Below are positions 15,001 through 19,731 of a stretch of DNA of 25,472 bases, in pieces. Made by a program: the position numbers and the translations under genes. Every line of letters begins with the position of its first letter. Position 1 is the first letter of the stretch. The notes under the pieces are model-generated. The model saw only the letters and a list, made by a program, of their open reading frames with translations. It was not told the origin of the DNA and did not search any database. Source of the stretch: a virus; the IMG/VR virus record IMGVR_UViG_3300028388_001194, positions 1 to 25,472 of that record, one strand, 5' to 3'.

Positions 15001-17100
15001 CAGATAGCTGTAACAGCTTTAGATGCTCATAACGGAGCGTTGTCTACTTCAGGTCGTAAGCGACAAGCTTTCGCTAATTCAAATGGCGAATACTTTTATG
15101 GATGGATGCCTAAAGTTCCTAAAGCTCTAAATGAATTTGGTTATTTAAATAAGAAAAGAGCTAGACAACAATTTGTTAGAGCTAAATCTAATTTTATTGA
15201 AAATACTTATCATGGTTGGGATCAACAAGAAATCGCTCTCCCACTCAAGTATATGGGTAGTAGGCAACTAGATGCTAACCCTGACAATTATACCTTTAAT
15301 ATAGAGCGACAGTTCGATAAATTTATGAGAGGTATGATATTTAAAGAACAGATGGATGAAGTTTATGCTTTAGGTAAAGGTATCCAGTTTTATTTAGAAA
15401 TGGAGAAAGGAGACAAGATGAAGAATACTCGTAAATATCTAGAGAAATCTTTAGATATGCACTTACGTAATATGACGCAAAGAGCTAATGATCCTCAACC
15501 AGTAGGTAAGAATGCCGCTAATGTAGATTATTGGAAAGTTCTCTCTAACTCCACTAACGTAGCTTCTGCTCCCATTATGTGGTTTAACTGGGTAGGAGGT
15601 ACAGCTAACGGTTTATTTACTTATTTGTATACTCATAAAGAATCTGTTAAAGGATCAATACTAAAAGGTGAAGGTATCACTGGTAAAATAGGACGAGGAT
15701 TAGTTAAAGGTCTTACTCTAGGAGCTGCTAATGATTTTACAGGAATTGATGGTAATCAAGTAGATTTCACTCAATCTGATATTAGAGCTGCTTGGGGAGA
15801 ATTTTCTAACATGATGAAAGATTCTATGACTAGAGATCTACGTAAGAATAAAACTTATCTCTTACTCCAGAAATTTGCTTATTTACCTGATAGCTGGGAT
15901 TGGGCTAGTTCTCCTGAGTCTTTAGTCACTGAGAAGTTTAAAGGAGTATCTCAACAGATGGCTTATATATTTCAAACTCTTCCTGAAGAGGCTATAGCTT
16001 CTCTTATTATGGTGGCTCAACTTAAATCTATGAAGATTTCTCAATCCCATCCGAATAAAGAATTTGCTGGCGCTTCTCTGTATGATATGTATGAGGTAAC
16101 CACCAGACAATCTACAGCTGGTGACACTATATATGATGTTACGTGGAAGAAAGACAAAGACGGTAATCCATTTGTTAGAGGTTACATTAATACTTCACCG
16201 CATGAATCTACTCCACAATATGAACCTCTCACTGAGCTTACTGGTAACGAAGTAAATAGAATGTTTTACGTCTATGAGCGTATGCACGGTGGTTATAGAC
16301 AAGAAGAGCGTACTATGTTAGAATATTACGTTATAGGTAAACTCTTCCTTCAATTTAAAAAATATATGCCCTCTATCTTACGTAACGCATTCCAGTCTTC
16401 AGGTAAGAGAACTTCTTTAGGTTATTATCAACCAGTAACTAAAAACGGAGAAGTTGTCATGGAAGATGGAGCGCCAGTAGTAGAATGGGTATCTAGGATA
16501 ATGGAAGGTAGATGGGTAGTCTTAGGAAAAATGCTACAATCTTATCTTAATATTAAGATGAAATATGAAGGAGATAATTTAAATGATTTCCAGAAATTTG
16601 TTAATAAGTTTGTCCTCGGTGAAGGTAAAGACATAGAATCTTATAGATGGGAGAATTTAGATATAGGTCAAAAAGAAGCAGTTATTGACTGGGCTCTAAC
16701 TATGACGATATGGAGCTCTATGTTAGGAGGATATTTCCTTATCTTTGGAGGAGAAGTAGATGATGATGATTCAATTCGTAAGTTCTACTCTAGAATTATG
16801 AATGACTTTTCCCATCAATATAATGCTTGGGAGTTATCTAAGAACCTCTCTAACCTTACTCCAGTAGCAATACGTAAGTTTCATCAAATAATTACATCTA
16901 CTACAGATGTATCTATAGGGGCTGCTAACTATTTCTTAGGAGATGAAGAAGCAGCATTTACGAATGAAGGCACGCTAGTAGGTTGGAATTCCTTACAACG
17001 AGATATTCCATTACTATCAGCTTATCGTAAGACAGCTTATTTCTTTGATAATTTATCTGACTCTCAAGATTACATACCTAGAAATTATGGTCTATACTAA
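1..17100 (+). CDS. Giant multidomain virion protein with DFDxD RNA polymerase (5' end cut by window)
   Basis: The frame is open from base 1 to a TAA at 17098-17100, giving 5,699 visible residues (numbered here from bases 1-3). The first Met codon is at 112, but the 37 codons before it contain no stop and read like ordinary protein, so the true start lies upstream. In order the protein shows an SF1B helicase (about 130-410), Lys/Glu-rich linkers (about 455-510 and near 1140), a Thr/Glu tandem repeat (about 1251-1273), a basic linker (about 1490-1545), a zincin motif (1670), the polymerase motif DFDVD (3053-3057), a coiled coil (about 3387-3500), a second zincin motif (4299), a RecB-like nuclease (about 4535-4690) and hydrophobic segments near the C-terminus. 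crAss-like phages package giant proteins with this polymerase and inject them for early transcription. The single-protein fusion is seen here; virion packaging is inferred. A terminator follows 28 bases after the stop. Confidence 0.93.
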   Translation, partial: FSKTPDKYLFTVLSRVLGKSAFQITEQGEVTSLIRYKMELNPIILFNDLSKDEIPDLTEDKSKALDIIKEYYKDFSAIYNANLIGDSKISSNDIAEILSETIESESIYPTLQQELSLMDSVRTLSTPGGIALVKGIYGSGKTKLVAKRMMTIYKKMMGIKDSEITAIGHSSASSEVINKSLGLTTTTKEQLMQGNLENTKLLVIDEAIAFDNNSLVAILEVAKQQNIPVLLMGDPSQITVESLPYALRGAATSIVDAHPITVVMRTNVPAISLLAEKFQFNPNKVTTAYGRKSTQELSKDTIGVDSGAASTIIEKVKQKTGRNKLVITNTQADVNNKYSELKDLDNVKVVTYDQAQGLEADEVYIDLDPTGKDLNNKPFSSNLQFNAAMATAISRATQYVFVANQNSLTVNSTLDNNLVSKAEIAEEEINQNKERYIESIDDYKNYYAKYFEGVSIKKKKKEVVESREKSRKKEDTKKDEESARRPNPEALPEATKEATPIPPQETVEEGDFILDYPQTESVDRLKVNQEVRIIPVRKNSKSKVLYKVYAREEDSQGRAVDRVVGVLSEDDIIRMGIRSLESEDKVLLTSADQGSGVMPADIIDKQEPVVLGKAKIKQASSLTYHTDAPQPRQADILKIISEFISGFYAQGNKLDIPKQWTSKDGSLNTSKILKSLNLRIFSRGRLSKAVGPKARLKSGAVYLEVQAPQASTNQVINQYIRLEPPTLSPRSRNFKVIKKLEDALRNYAKLITNSDDVAKQDAFLKAHFNTKQFDTNIQAISEMYKWSAADNKIVKKDPKSKAAEDIIPEEALKVVQNMSNEGFNALLPIMKMFYGPQKAATTVTREEFNAMIKNDPERFLPIYTEKNMRDKGSQLKGNNLVLPKVNTNDGIRSFETVRLKRGAGEASKAWRRLAYANAEIGGSSSRTTPRRGKDGGERVSPKVLLSHKGSIDAVSVLIKDKLREASAILQQAIDNSQTTKSETERINALLSHSNIIVESYLTTDNIIFEETGENTFRAGIQNAKNLLYELNRVAKDLGLEHYTVKEINKEIDKHSNVPIGYGAIKSLNTEFSNYRDHVRLLKGDGVEYNGEDITDIEPDNLDYISQLRTYFSGVSPTRIVITDLVGGSSAPVSKKKEKTVKAVKKAKKTKAKVKATPKVDTDNYTPLRKVGDKMVLPDNSTLSLARADGMKGFITVTHLDTEGNSILGPFVFDSKDTESIDELTETILQSYNKTILPAAAATETTEEQDTEVETTEVETTEVETTEVETTEVEESKSKQTKNKPVPVTRMPEKEETIVMVPPKTKVDAKDIKIGDTLIVSNRFGNKFVTIKDRYNKKTVLKDDTGHTLAISDVQLQKRLNAKDNVTTTRYRLITDNRDNYTSQVYKSAEKALRVPRSRNKSAKADKITERSILQILDTEGLIRDVVEVIKVTPKTITTQSIQNVGAKVTGMRKATAQKMLDLENADQGDKLRVVELAPEPINLIKYTTKTKGKDGVKGKSRTPTKKTARKSKGQTGKSNKKFKTKLNPKSKAKTSQKKLSKKELVDKILAHKDFKKTSFTPREIKSVNSVTELKQILNTLDKGSSFNAWTTLFPSTEPGEKISKEEAIRIIQKMLPGFKVDPDSAQSQLKFLSKLEMSARWGDGVYGRVEDAIMYLMASKGQTFDQVALHEVFHVVYKYLLDNHEREALEKALKEMYPQAASVEEGLAEVFQAFASRRIKTSSITNKILDFFYDILAFFNLVSSNQATLRKIFTRITQGYYSAEVLNNGMSASNATFYENNFDSVSQYVEIKNEILEHLGPYLKPNKDNESLTQVYLDDEVEDHIAVTRQEAIEEVYNYLTNYRVSLKRNIFQVENSPNSEMMSKMLDRYQKRLRIIDTMLKYDPASGKTIFENVVFNRLSGNTMNQEDLEVIYAHETIEDAVEEYKKLNSETLGIQAHTVDHSTVNYEHKQSESVKDFLSFIPKLDDAAYYGSKNLEKPDVSFVEDDYINPRFAYIRTAQVLQEIDLSQLDYIGKQLRTFRALNQMNAETESILTMLSILSDKARNHPQGYENVSIVTQTEDLSATPKYYLLYHPTTDISNLTFEEAKLLSKQEADLPQDEQLVIAEQKTIKLESLYADAVSKGIELPLDIFNELYFKEEAANTLRELHSSLGSLKESNYYIMKSSYHKGKYFINYHQATDKGLQTNIREKFKENFRKMVKKYDENRGPIKKLAETITGNGTREERIQALRKLVSPEFLNMEFYANKVSFDKALNDLSNIGYVLEKIDHFSNLSTAEDIESFFEDQAANVRRFTSSLVKSSDRLKNPSIVGSKGKMFTLHPSTYIDDRLREIKEYFRQLRSGRIAWRRKAFSSIFNNDFMMNNIFISSNKTKEGEDFKPLNVIHRIVTHDGLMYSQDRIKTYLRMSRNELINMMFSAGFLSTATSTGEKSSKYVQYVYQQSDKPRPTGALIDVLNPAQIDEALGRMYDQLVQHPDLSSQVKKFTNKFVNAEIFEGADMSNKKKAVKHAKAKLLEISYQMSEELVNKTFRLPANSKFSKLDKFVDWKGISDKVTKKEHDKLGSMRDEDGNVYADDINKLLPYVHTFISNYYVNSYFLTQLGAGTSQFFTTGQNQVKRMAGPSGPGTRGLVDDFVGMKEEFRAIIVQDDEVKFNSVADKLSNLVFNKPYSDLEGTAKEEMDELLLLFDPEGFELTDAQGFMTPARFAQLNKGFGRGAKLSNILKPMYFGVHNRVYNQIGENGEVTGQFNFPTPTYLKYSSVVITDELAKRFPNTLGKIRETMESQDNPIDELIFHSGTKVGAPIKSESATVQNIINGVIPESSVINLSNRHYRIQLNPRAKTTGKNIALPSQLVYFTNLFNTNVRQADRIFKSIVNLYKIGAAQFGRKLKREGISNIVKSALEGTTDERYNVFLNQENGDRTLQTPLLSKKAIIRLSSLLEKMTTTIKVPGGKMILQSSVGITNPKTKEPLKYYIENGKLVAEVVLPSGLLESNLESKIKSGNLESINPLLVGFRIPSTELHSAITLKVVDIYDTKKTNVVIAPDILVALHGSDFDVDSLQILRPGAAKNNVSLYQDSFNESYLETIREFIEDPQGEIEEHAASLIKDIFYSEDLPQSSKELHELQMESINNKEFQLYIENLFESSNINNESEFASLLDLKYRKREGLWQIKSKLSWDLYELSKYAELHESLAPLTYDFHISKFTSGENEILIKKGDLIGFKSNKEGKLYFDRKIVQKLEESYQAVQRDLSTINSMRGNYPNLLLDRLEKTYQKRMNNISDAISVYYKNEIVDTFSEVVANAGKQSDTFATKGNLRRIVSPISMEMWNEALDELYDLGLISKEDLDLSNFEDFLTAHASVSDGGILTGVEANNVKVLAYILRSGSLANKKILEIQSEIEELREEIAYSDLEMGRIEADKYGDIATYGEQIADLKKKLSKLSKVEENNDRIISYKAEIENLQELQEELKLKRNKDSAYDKFKKASTKSNKKLNKLQKKLNKLIPSSAQEVASKNPNKMKPHLDSNLHFNYKLSNGKVQNFHRIVENQLESSRSVWEVLDSFINIAIDNVKEQILPKIKANSVNGNAYAVLFAMGMPLVDTVLLMHQPIFNLSFETKKYSGGLVNEATEKLAKKYNIKGEFDTNLDKMNAVVDAIGITLSKKELKNMLKEKNRNKVLDLIKDKKADEINFNDPLLLKQYVALTIFHKAYVAGESVKELAQFLSVAREIPVTYEDSLSFLDNFSKNIGDLNISPKRAYEILFESDINFSQNQPEFYKQLDEIMTKGFKMRKNLKFDIPNFFYQNPHILYSYLVVLANVHTIESNFKIHSPQAKKVINGIKQVDPNTGDSTKIHDILSLDDESTNSNQSLIRQEIFKFLAFRLSGVTNFKEFSSTVANLIEQAQEKAKGQNEFLNNISVTRDKKGLVKIEFTNAANLEDEDIIDIHNAFRNLDKYFTDKEIDDLVNYAAIRYGLVYSSANYSFAIPPEYINEISNRLMNMFEMMLEEKELDYLQDDFFYSILASNAEDIKSFVPYKSNPNIDIIKETPDELEDFVYDEGYTGLIEQSFPFIISKRKGETIHILQKAVELSSEKIKNRKYVLYKTIIVSDNLAVHDQRFTKEDIENLTNYRIPFKGNIDITSLTTARMRGTNSKRVPTSKFFARNNLGRVVMFTPSSKKKHKINEKEKTITIKGNQQAPNLLPTTNRRSDLRDSLIKYKLLPSNFFAQTTKVSGKDIIKSGMLQDDVLMNGLSQEEIELLEQLLNLDTPIFFSDKLTHAGVSTKSGVVISTTAGHPMSIGQTLLHELVHETTINNLNSNADIKQSLQDEIDILSETMDDYGLTSPEEFLAEFYSNPVFRDKIRKQSEPQERKTSFIRSIYDQIISLISRLLSISSEPIISRMLGGRKSFITSNTLSSENVTESEMDGLIPDFNSIKSKEVFLMESSTSSSGIEEIKNIGSKLKETEEGYKLGNKVFKHVTDPVEGGISKLRKVKTTIKEAEQIADQEWGSTDPEKTLPTRYGPLDKQGFIEALERSRNQGKIRGNIVHSIMQQVFTKSVEQLSEIKNKIQEELEYSGLPKVTFDWLMEESTVKKVVALMGLNTYDKNVEQDERDIVETEVPIYSEELELGGKIDILAQDKDGLYSILDLKTGYKFNETYSSQIFKYGNNGSGGQVIHDTTKNRAKLQIMWYALMLKAQQPDAKFKDLRIVWLPSESALKTTDLIQDVDVQAFLRMLELYLKNEEPNAYADLLAKSPQLFRAQDYSIKGSRLDQREMKRTGKNPKEIAEDLFTELTETVAFSESSFGTDTDMVSIAKNKAKISDLTKRLLPYLNKDLGVTIDGYDTDISWASYWLGSPASLNSPYVQIYNKVYRDRKQLYLNRYAMYQTEFRNRLLPIYNEYLRRNGQATISKLTRNYMVNVNHKELFGWALIPVYNEAKEVIDYKFATTTQEWAEQKKKYPFIDQKHIDFIRWINDSYAQFFIDSKSSSGTALANKVVAYKPTSRGQIAVTALDAHNGALSTSGRKRQAFANSNGEYFYGWMPKVPKALNEFGYLNKKRARQQFVRAKSNFIENTYHGWDQQEIALPLKYMGSRQLDANPDNYTFNIERQFDKFMRGMIFKEQMDEVYALGKGIQFYLEMEKGDKMKNTRKYLEKSLDMHLRNMTQRANDPQPVGKNAANVDYWKVLSNSTNVASAPIMWFNWVGGTANGLFTYLYTHKESVKGSILKGEGITGKIGRGLVKGLTLGAANDFTGIDGNQVDFTQSDIRAAWGEFSNMMKDSMTRDLRKNKTYLLLQKFAYLPDSWDWASSPESLVTEKFKGVSQQMAYIFQTLPEEAIASLIMVAQLKSMKISQSHPNKEFAGASLYDMYEVTTRQSTAGDTIYDVTWKKDKDGNPFVRGYINTSPHESTPQYEPLTELTGNEVNRMFYVYERMHGGYRQEERTMLEYYVIGKLFLQFKKYMPSILRNAFQSSGKRTSLGYYQPVTKNGEVVMEDGAPVVEWVSRIMEGRWVVLGKMLQSYLNIKMKYEGDNLNDFQKFVNKFVLGEGKDIESYRWENLDIGQKEAVIDWALTMTIWSSMLGGYFLIFGGEVDDDDSIRKFYSRIMNDFSHQYNAWELSKNLSNLTPVAIRKFHQIITSTTDVSIGAANYFLGDEEAAFTNEGTLVGWNSLQRDIPLLSAYRKTAYFFDNLSDSQDYIPRNYGLY
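370..1230 (+). other. SF1B (RecD/Pif1-like) helicase domain in the giant protein
   Basis: Motif I (Walker A) is GIYGSGKT at 403-426, residues 135-142. A Ia-like stretch GHSSASSEVINKSLG follows. Motif II is LLVIDEA at 601-621, with Asp-Glu at residues 205-206. Motif III is GDPSQ at 697-711, with the sensing Gln at residue 237. A motif V-like QAQGLEADEV lies near 1060-1090, and motif VI is AISRATQYV near 1174-1200, with its Arg at 1183. The order and spacing fit SF1B helicases of the RecD/Pif1 type, which use ATP to move 5' to 3' on single-stranded DNA. A role in drawing in or unwinding the phage genome during early transcription is inference. Confidence 0.8.
3751..3819 (+). repeat. 15-bp tandem repeat coding for a Glu-Val-Glu-Thr-Thr linker
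   Basis: Four full copies of the 15-base unit GAAGTAGAAACAACT start at 3751, 3766, 3781 (one substitution, GAG for GAA) and 3796, and a 9-base partial copy ends at 3819. Each unit encodes EVETT, so the repeat keeps the giant frame and makes an acidic, low-complexity linker between domains. Near-identity of the copies suggests recent slippage, so copy number may vary between isolates. Confidence 0.95.
4969..5160 (+). other. First HExxH zincin-like metalloprotease motif in the giant protein
   Basis: The sequence LHEVFHVVYKYLLD places HEVFH at 5008-5022 (His1670, Glu1671, His1674). An EEGLAEVFQAF helix follows with Glu1709 at 5125, a good candidate third zinc ligand as in gluzincins. Hydrophobic helices surround both. 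This is a recognisable zinc-peptidase core, but the wider fold cannot be assigned by eye. It sits between a long basic linker and the polymerase region. Confidence 0.65.
7200..11500 (+). other. Single-chain RNA polymerase region with DFDVD catalytic motif
   Basis: The motif LHGSDFDVDSLQ places three metal-binding aspartates at residues 3053, 3055 and 3057 (9157-9171). This matches the DxDxD signature of double-psi beta-barrel polymerases, in the DFDxD form known from the crAss-like virion polymerase (phi14:2 gp66). An upstream FHSGTKVGAP stretch near 8380-8405 carries a Lys that may belong to the other barrel. A coiled coil rich in Leu, Glu and Lys follows the catalytic motif at about 10159-10500. 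The domain limits given are rough; only the catalytic motif is firm. The product would be early phage transcripts made before or without host polymerase. Confidence 0.8.
12841..13060 (+). other. Second HExxH zincin-like metalloprotease motif in the giant protein
   Basis: TLLHELVHETTIN places HELVH at 12895-12909 (His4299, Glu4300, His4303). A downstream SPEEFLAEFYSN helix supplies Glu4345 at 13033 as a possible third zinc ligand. The arrangement parallels the first zincin motif at 5008, but the surrounding sequence is different, so it is not a simple recent duplication. It lies between the polymerase and the nuclease. Confidence 0.68.
13570..14110 (+). other. RecB/Cas4-like PD-(D/E)XK nuclease domain in the giant protein
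   Basis: The motif series is typical of RecB-family nucleases. RGNIVHSIMQQ carries the early His (residue 4542, 13624). GGKIDIL carries Asp4628 (13882). SILDLKTG carries Asp4642 and Lys4644 (13924 and 13930). LQIMWYALML gives the QxxxY motif from Gln4681 (14041). Every expected catalytic residue is present, so the domain is probably an active DNA nuclease. Whether it acts on host DNA, on phage DNA ends or in superinfection exclusion cannot be told from sequence. Confidence 0.82.
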
Positions 17101-17128
17101 ATCGAAATAAATAAGTGTAAAAAAAAAT

Positions 17129-17165
17129 ACCCCCACCTACCTTAATTGGTAAGTGGGGGTTTTTA
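17129..17165. terminator. Terminator hairpin between convergent genes, probably bidirectional
   Basis: Arms 17129-17136 and 17153-17160 pair over 8 bp (ACCCCCAC with GTGGGGGT). One C/A mismatch follows, then a further 4 bp (TACC with GGTA), closing a TTAATT loop at 17142-17147. On the + strand the stem is followed by TTTTTAATTATT. On the - strand it is followed by a run of eight T. It can therefore end transcription of both the giant gene and the minus-strand genes that converge on it. Confidence 0.9.
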
Positions 17166-17166
17166 A

Positions 17167-17358
17167 TTATTCTTCTTCTGAAGATTTAAAAAATTCTTTA
17201 GCTACTATCGTATTAAATCGAGCTTCATATTCTTCTCCTTCAAGAACTGCCATTCTTCTCATCAATCCTATTAACTCTTGATCTTTATGTTTGATCGCTT
17301 GAGTCAAATGGTCTAAGTAACGGCCTTGCTCTGTCAGGAAGAATCCTCTCTTTATCAT
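17167..17358 (-). CDS. Small charged protein of unknown function
   Basis: I do not recognise this 63-residue protein. From the ATG at 17358 it begins MIKRGFFLTEQGRYLD and continues as a predicted helix with many charged residues, ending in an acidic tail (SSEEE). A longer reading from 17457 would add 33 very basic residues, but that part lies over the neighbouring gene and looks like a shadow of it, so the shorter form is preferred. The gene overlaps the end of the membrane-protein gene by 74 bases and ends right at the shared terminator, so it is the last gene of this short minus-strand group. Confidence 0.6.
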   Translation of the reverse strand: MIKRGFFLTEQGRYLDHLTQAIKHKDQELIGLMRRMAVLEGEEYEARFNTIVAKEFFKSSEEE

Positions 17359-17836
17359 ACGCAATCGCAGTCTTTTTAATAAGAGCTTTTTCTTTCTTCT
17401 TTTCTTTAAGTTGTCGAAAATCTCTCTCAATTTGACTAAAAGCATGAGGATTTGCATAGTTAATTTTTTTATTTAGAGCTTTGTAATATTTATACTTAAT
17501 CTTATTATCTTGTAGGTTTTGATACAGGTAATGAAAAATTCTATATACCCAAATCAATAAATCAGTGTCGTAAAGATACCTAATTTGAATAAAGTCAATT
17601 AATTCTTTTTCTAGTTTTTCTTCACTAATTTCCCACGTATTTAGAATTAGAGATAAACTTTTGTAGTGTTCTCTATATATAAGTAGTATAAGAATACTAG
17701 ATACTATTACGTATAAACTAGGAAAAGTAATAGACATTGGTAACTGCTGTTCTAATGCTATTGTCTTTACTACGTAAAGAAGACATACTAAAGTAGTTAG
17801 CCTAAAAATGATAGGTATCAAATAATATTTTCTCAT
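17285..17836 (-). CDS. Membrane protein of unknown function
   Basis: This 183-residue protein has two hydrophobic stretches near its N-terminus (about residues 5-25, LIPIIFRLTTLVCLLYVV, and about 36-53, ITFPSLYVIVSSILILLI). They are followed by a mostly helical, Lys- and Tyr-rich cytoplasmic-looking part. Two transmembrane helices joined by a short loop are likely. I recognise no family. It lies 3 bases downstream of the next minus-strand gene and overlaps the small gene behind it. A phage membrane protein here could act in lysis, in exclusion of other phages or at the cell envelope, but nothing in the sequence decides between these. Confidence 0.65.
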   Translation of the reverse strand: MRKYYLIPIIFRLTTLVCLLYVVKTIALEQQLPMSITFPSLYVIVSSILILLIYREHYKSLSLILNTWEISEEKLEKELIDFIQIRYLYDTDLLIWVYRIFHYLYQNLQDNKIKYKYYKALNKKINYANPHAFSQIERDFRQLKEKKKEKALIKKTAIAYDKERILPDRARPLLRPFDSSDQT

Positions 17837-17839
17837 AAG

Positions 17840-18010
17840 TTAAAACGAAATTGTATCTCCTCTTTGAAGAGAATGATTATGAAATTTTTCAAATAGAGTA
17901 CTTACTCCATTCGGAGTTATAACAGCTTTGCCTTCTTCTGTATAAGGTAAATAGATGAAAGTTGTTATAGCTTTTCCTGCTGTGTATAGATTGATAAGTG
18001 TTAGTTTCAT
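17840..18010 (-). CDS. Small protein of unknown function, 56 residues
   Basis: The frame is open from 18052, but the first 14 codons there lie over the T-run beside a terminator hairpin and read as low-complexity Phe-rich sequence. The ATG at 18010 (MKLTLINLYTAGKAI) is therefore the better start. The product is a compact, mixed-charge protein ending HSLQRGDTISF, with no signal peptide or clear membrane helix. A beta-rich fold is possible. It is followed after 3 bases by the membrane-protein gene, so the two are probably expressed together. Confidence 0.55.
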   Translation of the reverse strand: MKLTLINLYTAGKAITTFIYLPYTEEGKAVITPNGVSTLFEKFHNHSLQRGDTISF

Positions 18011-18030
18011 AAGTTTAAGTTGTAAAATAT

Positions 18031-18077
18031 AAAAAAAAAAATTCCCACTCATCTAAAATTAATTTAGGTAAGTGGGA
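18031..18077. terminator. Terminator hairpin, probably bidirectional, behind the replication operon
   Basis: Arms 18043-18049 and 18071-18077 pair over 7 bp (TCCCACT with AGTGGGA). Inner arms 18053-18057 and 18063-18067 pair over 5 bp (CTAAA with TTTAG). Read on the - strand, the stem is followed by a long T run made from the A tract at 18031-18041. The + strand side also carries TTTTTATTT. It sits 7 bases past the stop of the gene at 18085 and would end the right-arm operon. The downstream arm shares GGTAAGTGGG with the terminator at 17129-17160. Confidence 0.85.
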
Positions 18078-18084
18078 TTTTTAT

Positions 18085-18630
18085 TTACTCTATGTAGTTA
18101 TATGTTTCTTCGTTATCTATATCTGGAGTAGACCAGACTTCAGCATCTTCAGGTAGTGTAGTATTTAATAATTCTTCCCACTCTTCTCTTAATGCTTGAG
18201 ATTTTTTAAGAATTGAGTAGGTAATATCTGTTACTGCAACATTACCTATACGAACAATGGGAGAGAAATTTTTATCTACGTATTCCCTGCTTATTTCAGA
18301 ATATTTACCTTTCATAAAAGGAGTTACTACTTGATAGTAGTCTTCTTCAGGAATCTTAAAAACTAACAAATACTCTTCAGAGTTAGAACCTACTAAAGTT
18401 TTCTCGTAAAGAGCTTTTTCAGTAAGCCATTTTGCTTTCTCTTTTTTATCTGATTCCATTAATAAATAGAGATACTGACCTCGATGCTCTAGTTCTCTAG
18501 AGTCTCCCAAATAAGCGTTTTTAAATCCTGCCTCTATCAAGTCATAATATGACTCATCTAGTATAGGAAGGATAAATTGTGATGTCTTACTGCTTGTCTT
18601 GTCCTTAATAATTTCTTTGATGTATGACAT
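18085..18630 (-). CDS. Protein of unknown function, last gene of the replication operon
   Basis: I do not recognise this 181-residue soluble protein. It is mixed helix and strand, rich in Glu, Lys and Tyr, and has an acidic C-terminus (about residues 160-181). No signal peptide, membrane segment, zinc site or nucleotide-binding motif is visible. Its ATG lies 8 bases after the stop of the RecB-like exonuclease gene, so the two are almost certainly co-transcribed and may work together. A terminator follows directly. A role linked to DNA processing is a guess from position only. Confidence 0.75.
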   Translation of the reverse strand: MSYIKEIIKDKTSSKTSQFILPILDESYYDLIEAGFKNAYLGDSRELEHRGQYLYLLMESDKKEKAKWLTEKALYEKTLVGSNSEEYLLVFKIPEEDYYQVVTPFMKGKYSEISREYVDKNFSPIVRIGNVAVTDITYSILKKSQALREEWEELLNTTLPEDAEVWSTPDIDNEETYNYIE

Positions 18631-18638
18631 CGTATTAA

Positions 18639-19691
18639 TTAAAAGACGTTTAAATCCACTTCACCTTCAGACTCGATAAGAGCTTTAGGAAGGTCCCAAT
18701 CATTAGTCTTTAGATGCCATTTGTAGTCATCTAATAACTGTTCTATACCTTTATAGTACTTTGAGTTGGATGAATAACCTCCCTTAAGACCTATTTTATA
18801 GTCTTTCTCACTAGTATTAAAAATACGAGCAGGATTAGAGTGGTAAGCTTTTTTCTCAGTAACTATGAATTTCATGTAATCTATATCGTAATCTTCTATT
18901 TCAGATATTAGAGGGAATTCGCTATGATCTATGTAACCTTCTCCTTTATCTTTGATTAAGACCTCCAATCCTTTACGATAAAAGGCTCCTTGGAGATAAT
19001 ATCCGTATCTAAGATAAGAATTAGGAAATGTAAATATAGATCTCCCAATAGTTTTAAGATCAAAAGGAATTATCTTTTTTTTATTATGATCTATTAGTAC
19101 ACCATCTAATAATCCTTTGCACATAGTTTCTTCCATCTGAAAGTAGATGGGTACTTGATGTATTAATTCTACTGCGGACTCATTGTTTATAAAATATCGA
19201 CTACAGAAAGGGTTATTTAAAATGTAGTCTTTACAATGAAGTACTTCTTCCCACTCATCATAAGAGAGAATAGATTTACCTTGTCCGTTTTTACGTGAAA
19301 TGTAGTAGTCTTTATATTTGTCTACTTTCCATAGTTTTTTTATTATAGATTCAATACTTACTCTATAACCTGAAGCATCGTAAGCTTCTCGGTATTCTTC
19401 AGTATCAGATTCTTCAGTTAAATCAAGGGGGAGGGCATCAATAAAGATGCCCATTAACCCAGATGGACGTTCTTTGTAAGAAACATGGTATTCTTCAGAA
19501 AATGTCGAAGGTGATGTGAGGATAGAGTCAATGGCTCCACCGATTCTGAAGTGTCTCTTTTCATCATCCTCGATATCTGGATTATCCCGCTTGAATTTAA
19601 TCCATTTAGGATTGTGCAACCCTTTTAGAAGGGAAGCGTTAACGTGAGGTGAATTGTAGTAATTCTTTATTCTCTGTATTTCTGTGGACAT
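18639..19691 (-). CDS. RecB-like PD-(D/E)XK exonuclease
   Basis: This 350-residue protein has the core of phage RecB/Cas4-type exonucleases. HFRIGGAIDSILTSP lies at about residues 47-61, in place of the usual GxxxH helix. GLLDGVLID follows with Asp196. IIPFDLKT carries Asp211 and Lys213. YYLQGAFY gives the QxxxY motif from Gln234. The N-terminal NYYNSPHVNASLLK (about 10-23) resembles the substrate-loading start of this family. Such enzymes resect DNA ends for recombination by annealing, which suits the Sak4-like ATPase and SSB-like protein further upstream in the operon. The likely reaction is metal-dependent hydrolysis of DNA ends; polarity cannot be told. Confidence 0.85.
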   Translation of the reverse strand: MSTEIQRIKNYYNSPHVNASLLKGLHNPKWIKFKRDNPDIEDDEKRHFRIGGAIDSILTSPSTFSEEYHVSYKERPSGLMGIFIDALPLDLTEESDTEEYREAYDASGYRVSIESIIKKLWKVDKYKDYYISRKNGQGKSILSYDEWEEVLHCKDYILNNPFCSRYFINNESAVELIHQVPIYFQMEETMCKGLLDGVLIDHNKKKIIPFDLKTIGRSIFTFPNSYLRYGYYLQGAFYRKGLEVLIKDKGEGYIDHSEFPLISEIEDYDIDYMKFIVTEKKAYHSNPARIFNTSEKDYKIGLKGGYSSNSKYYKGIEQLLDDYKWHLKTNDWDLPKALIESEGEVDLNVF

Positions 19692-19731
19692 TATTATTGT
19701 TATTAACTATACAATTCTCCTAATTTCATGA

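Noticed and set aside
17359-17457. Longer start for the small charged protein
   Set aside because: The extra 33 residues are extremely basic and lie fully over the membrane-protein gene, as expected of a shadow frame.
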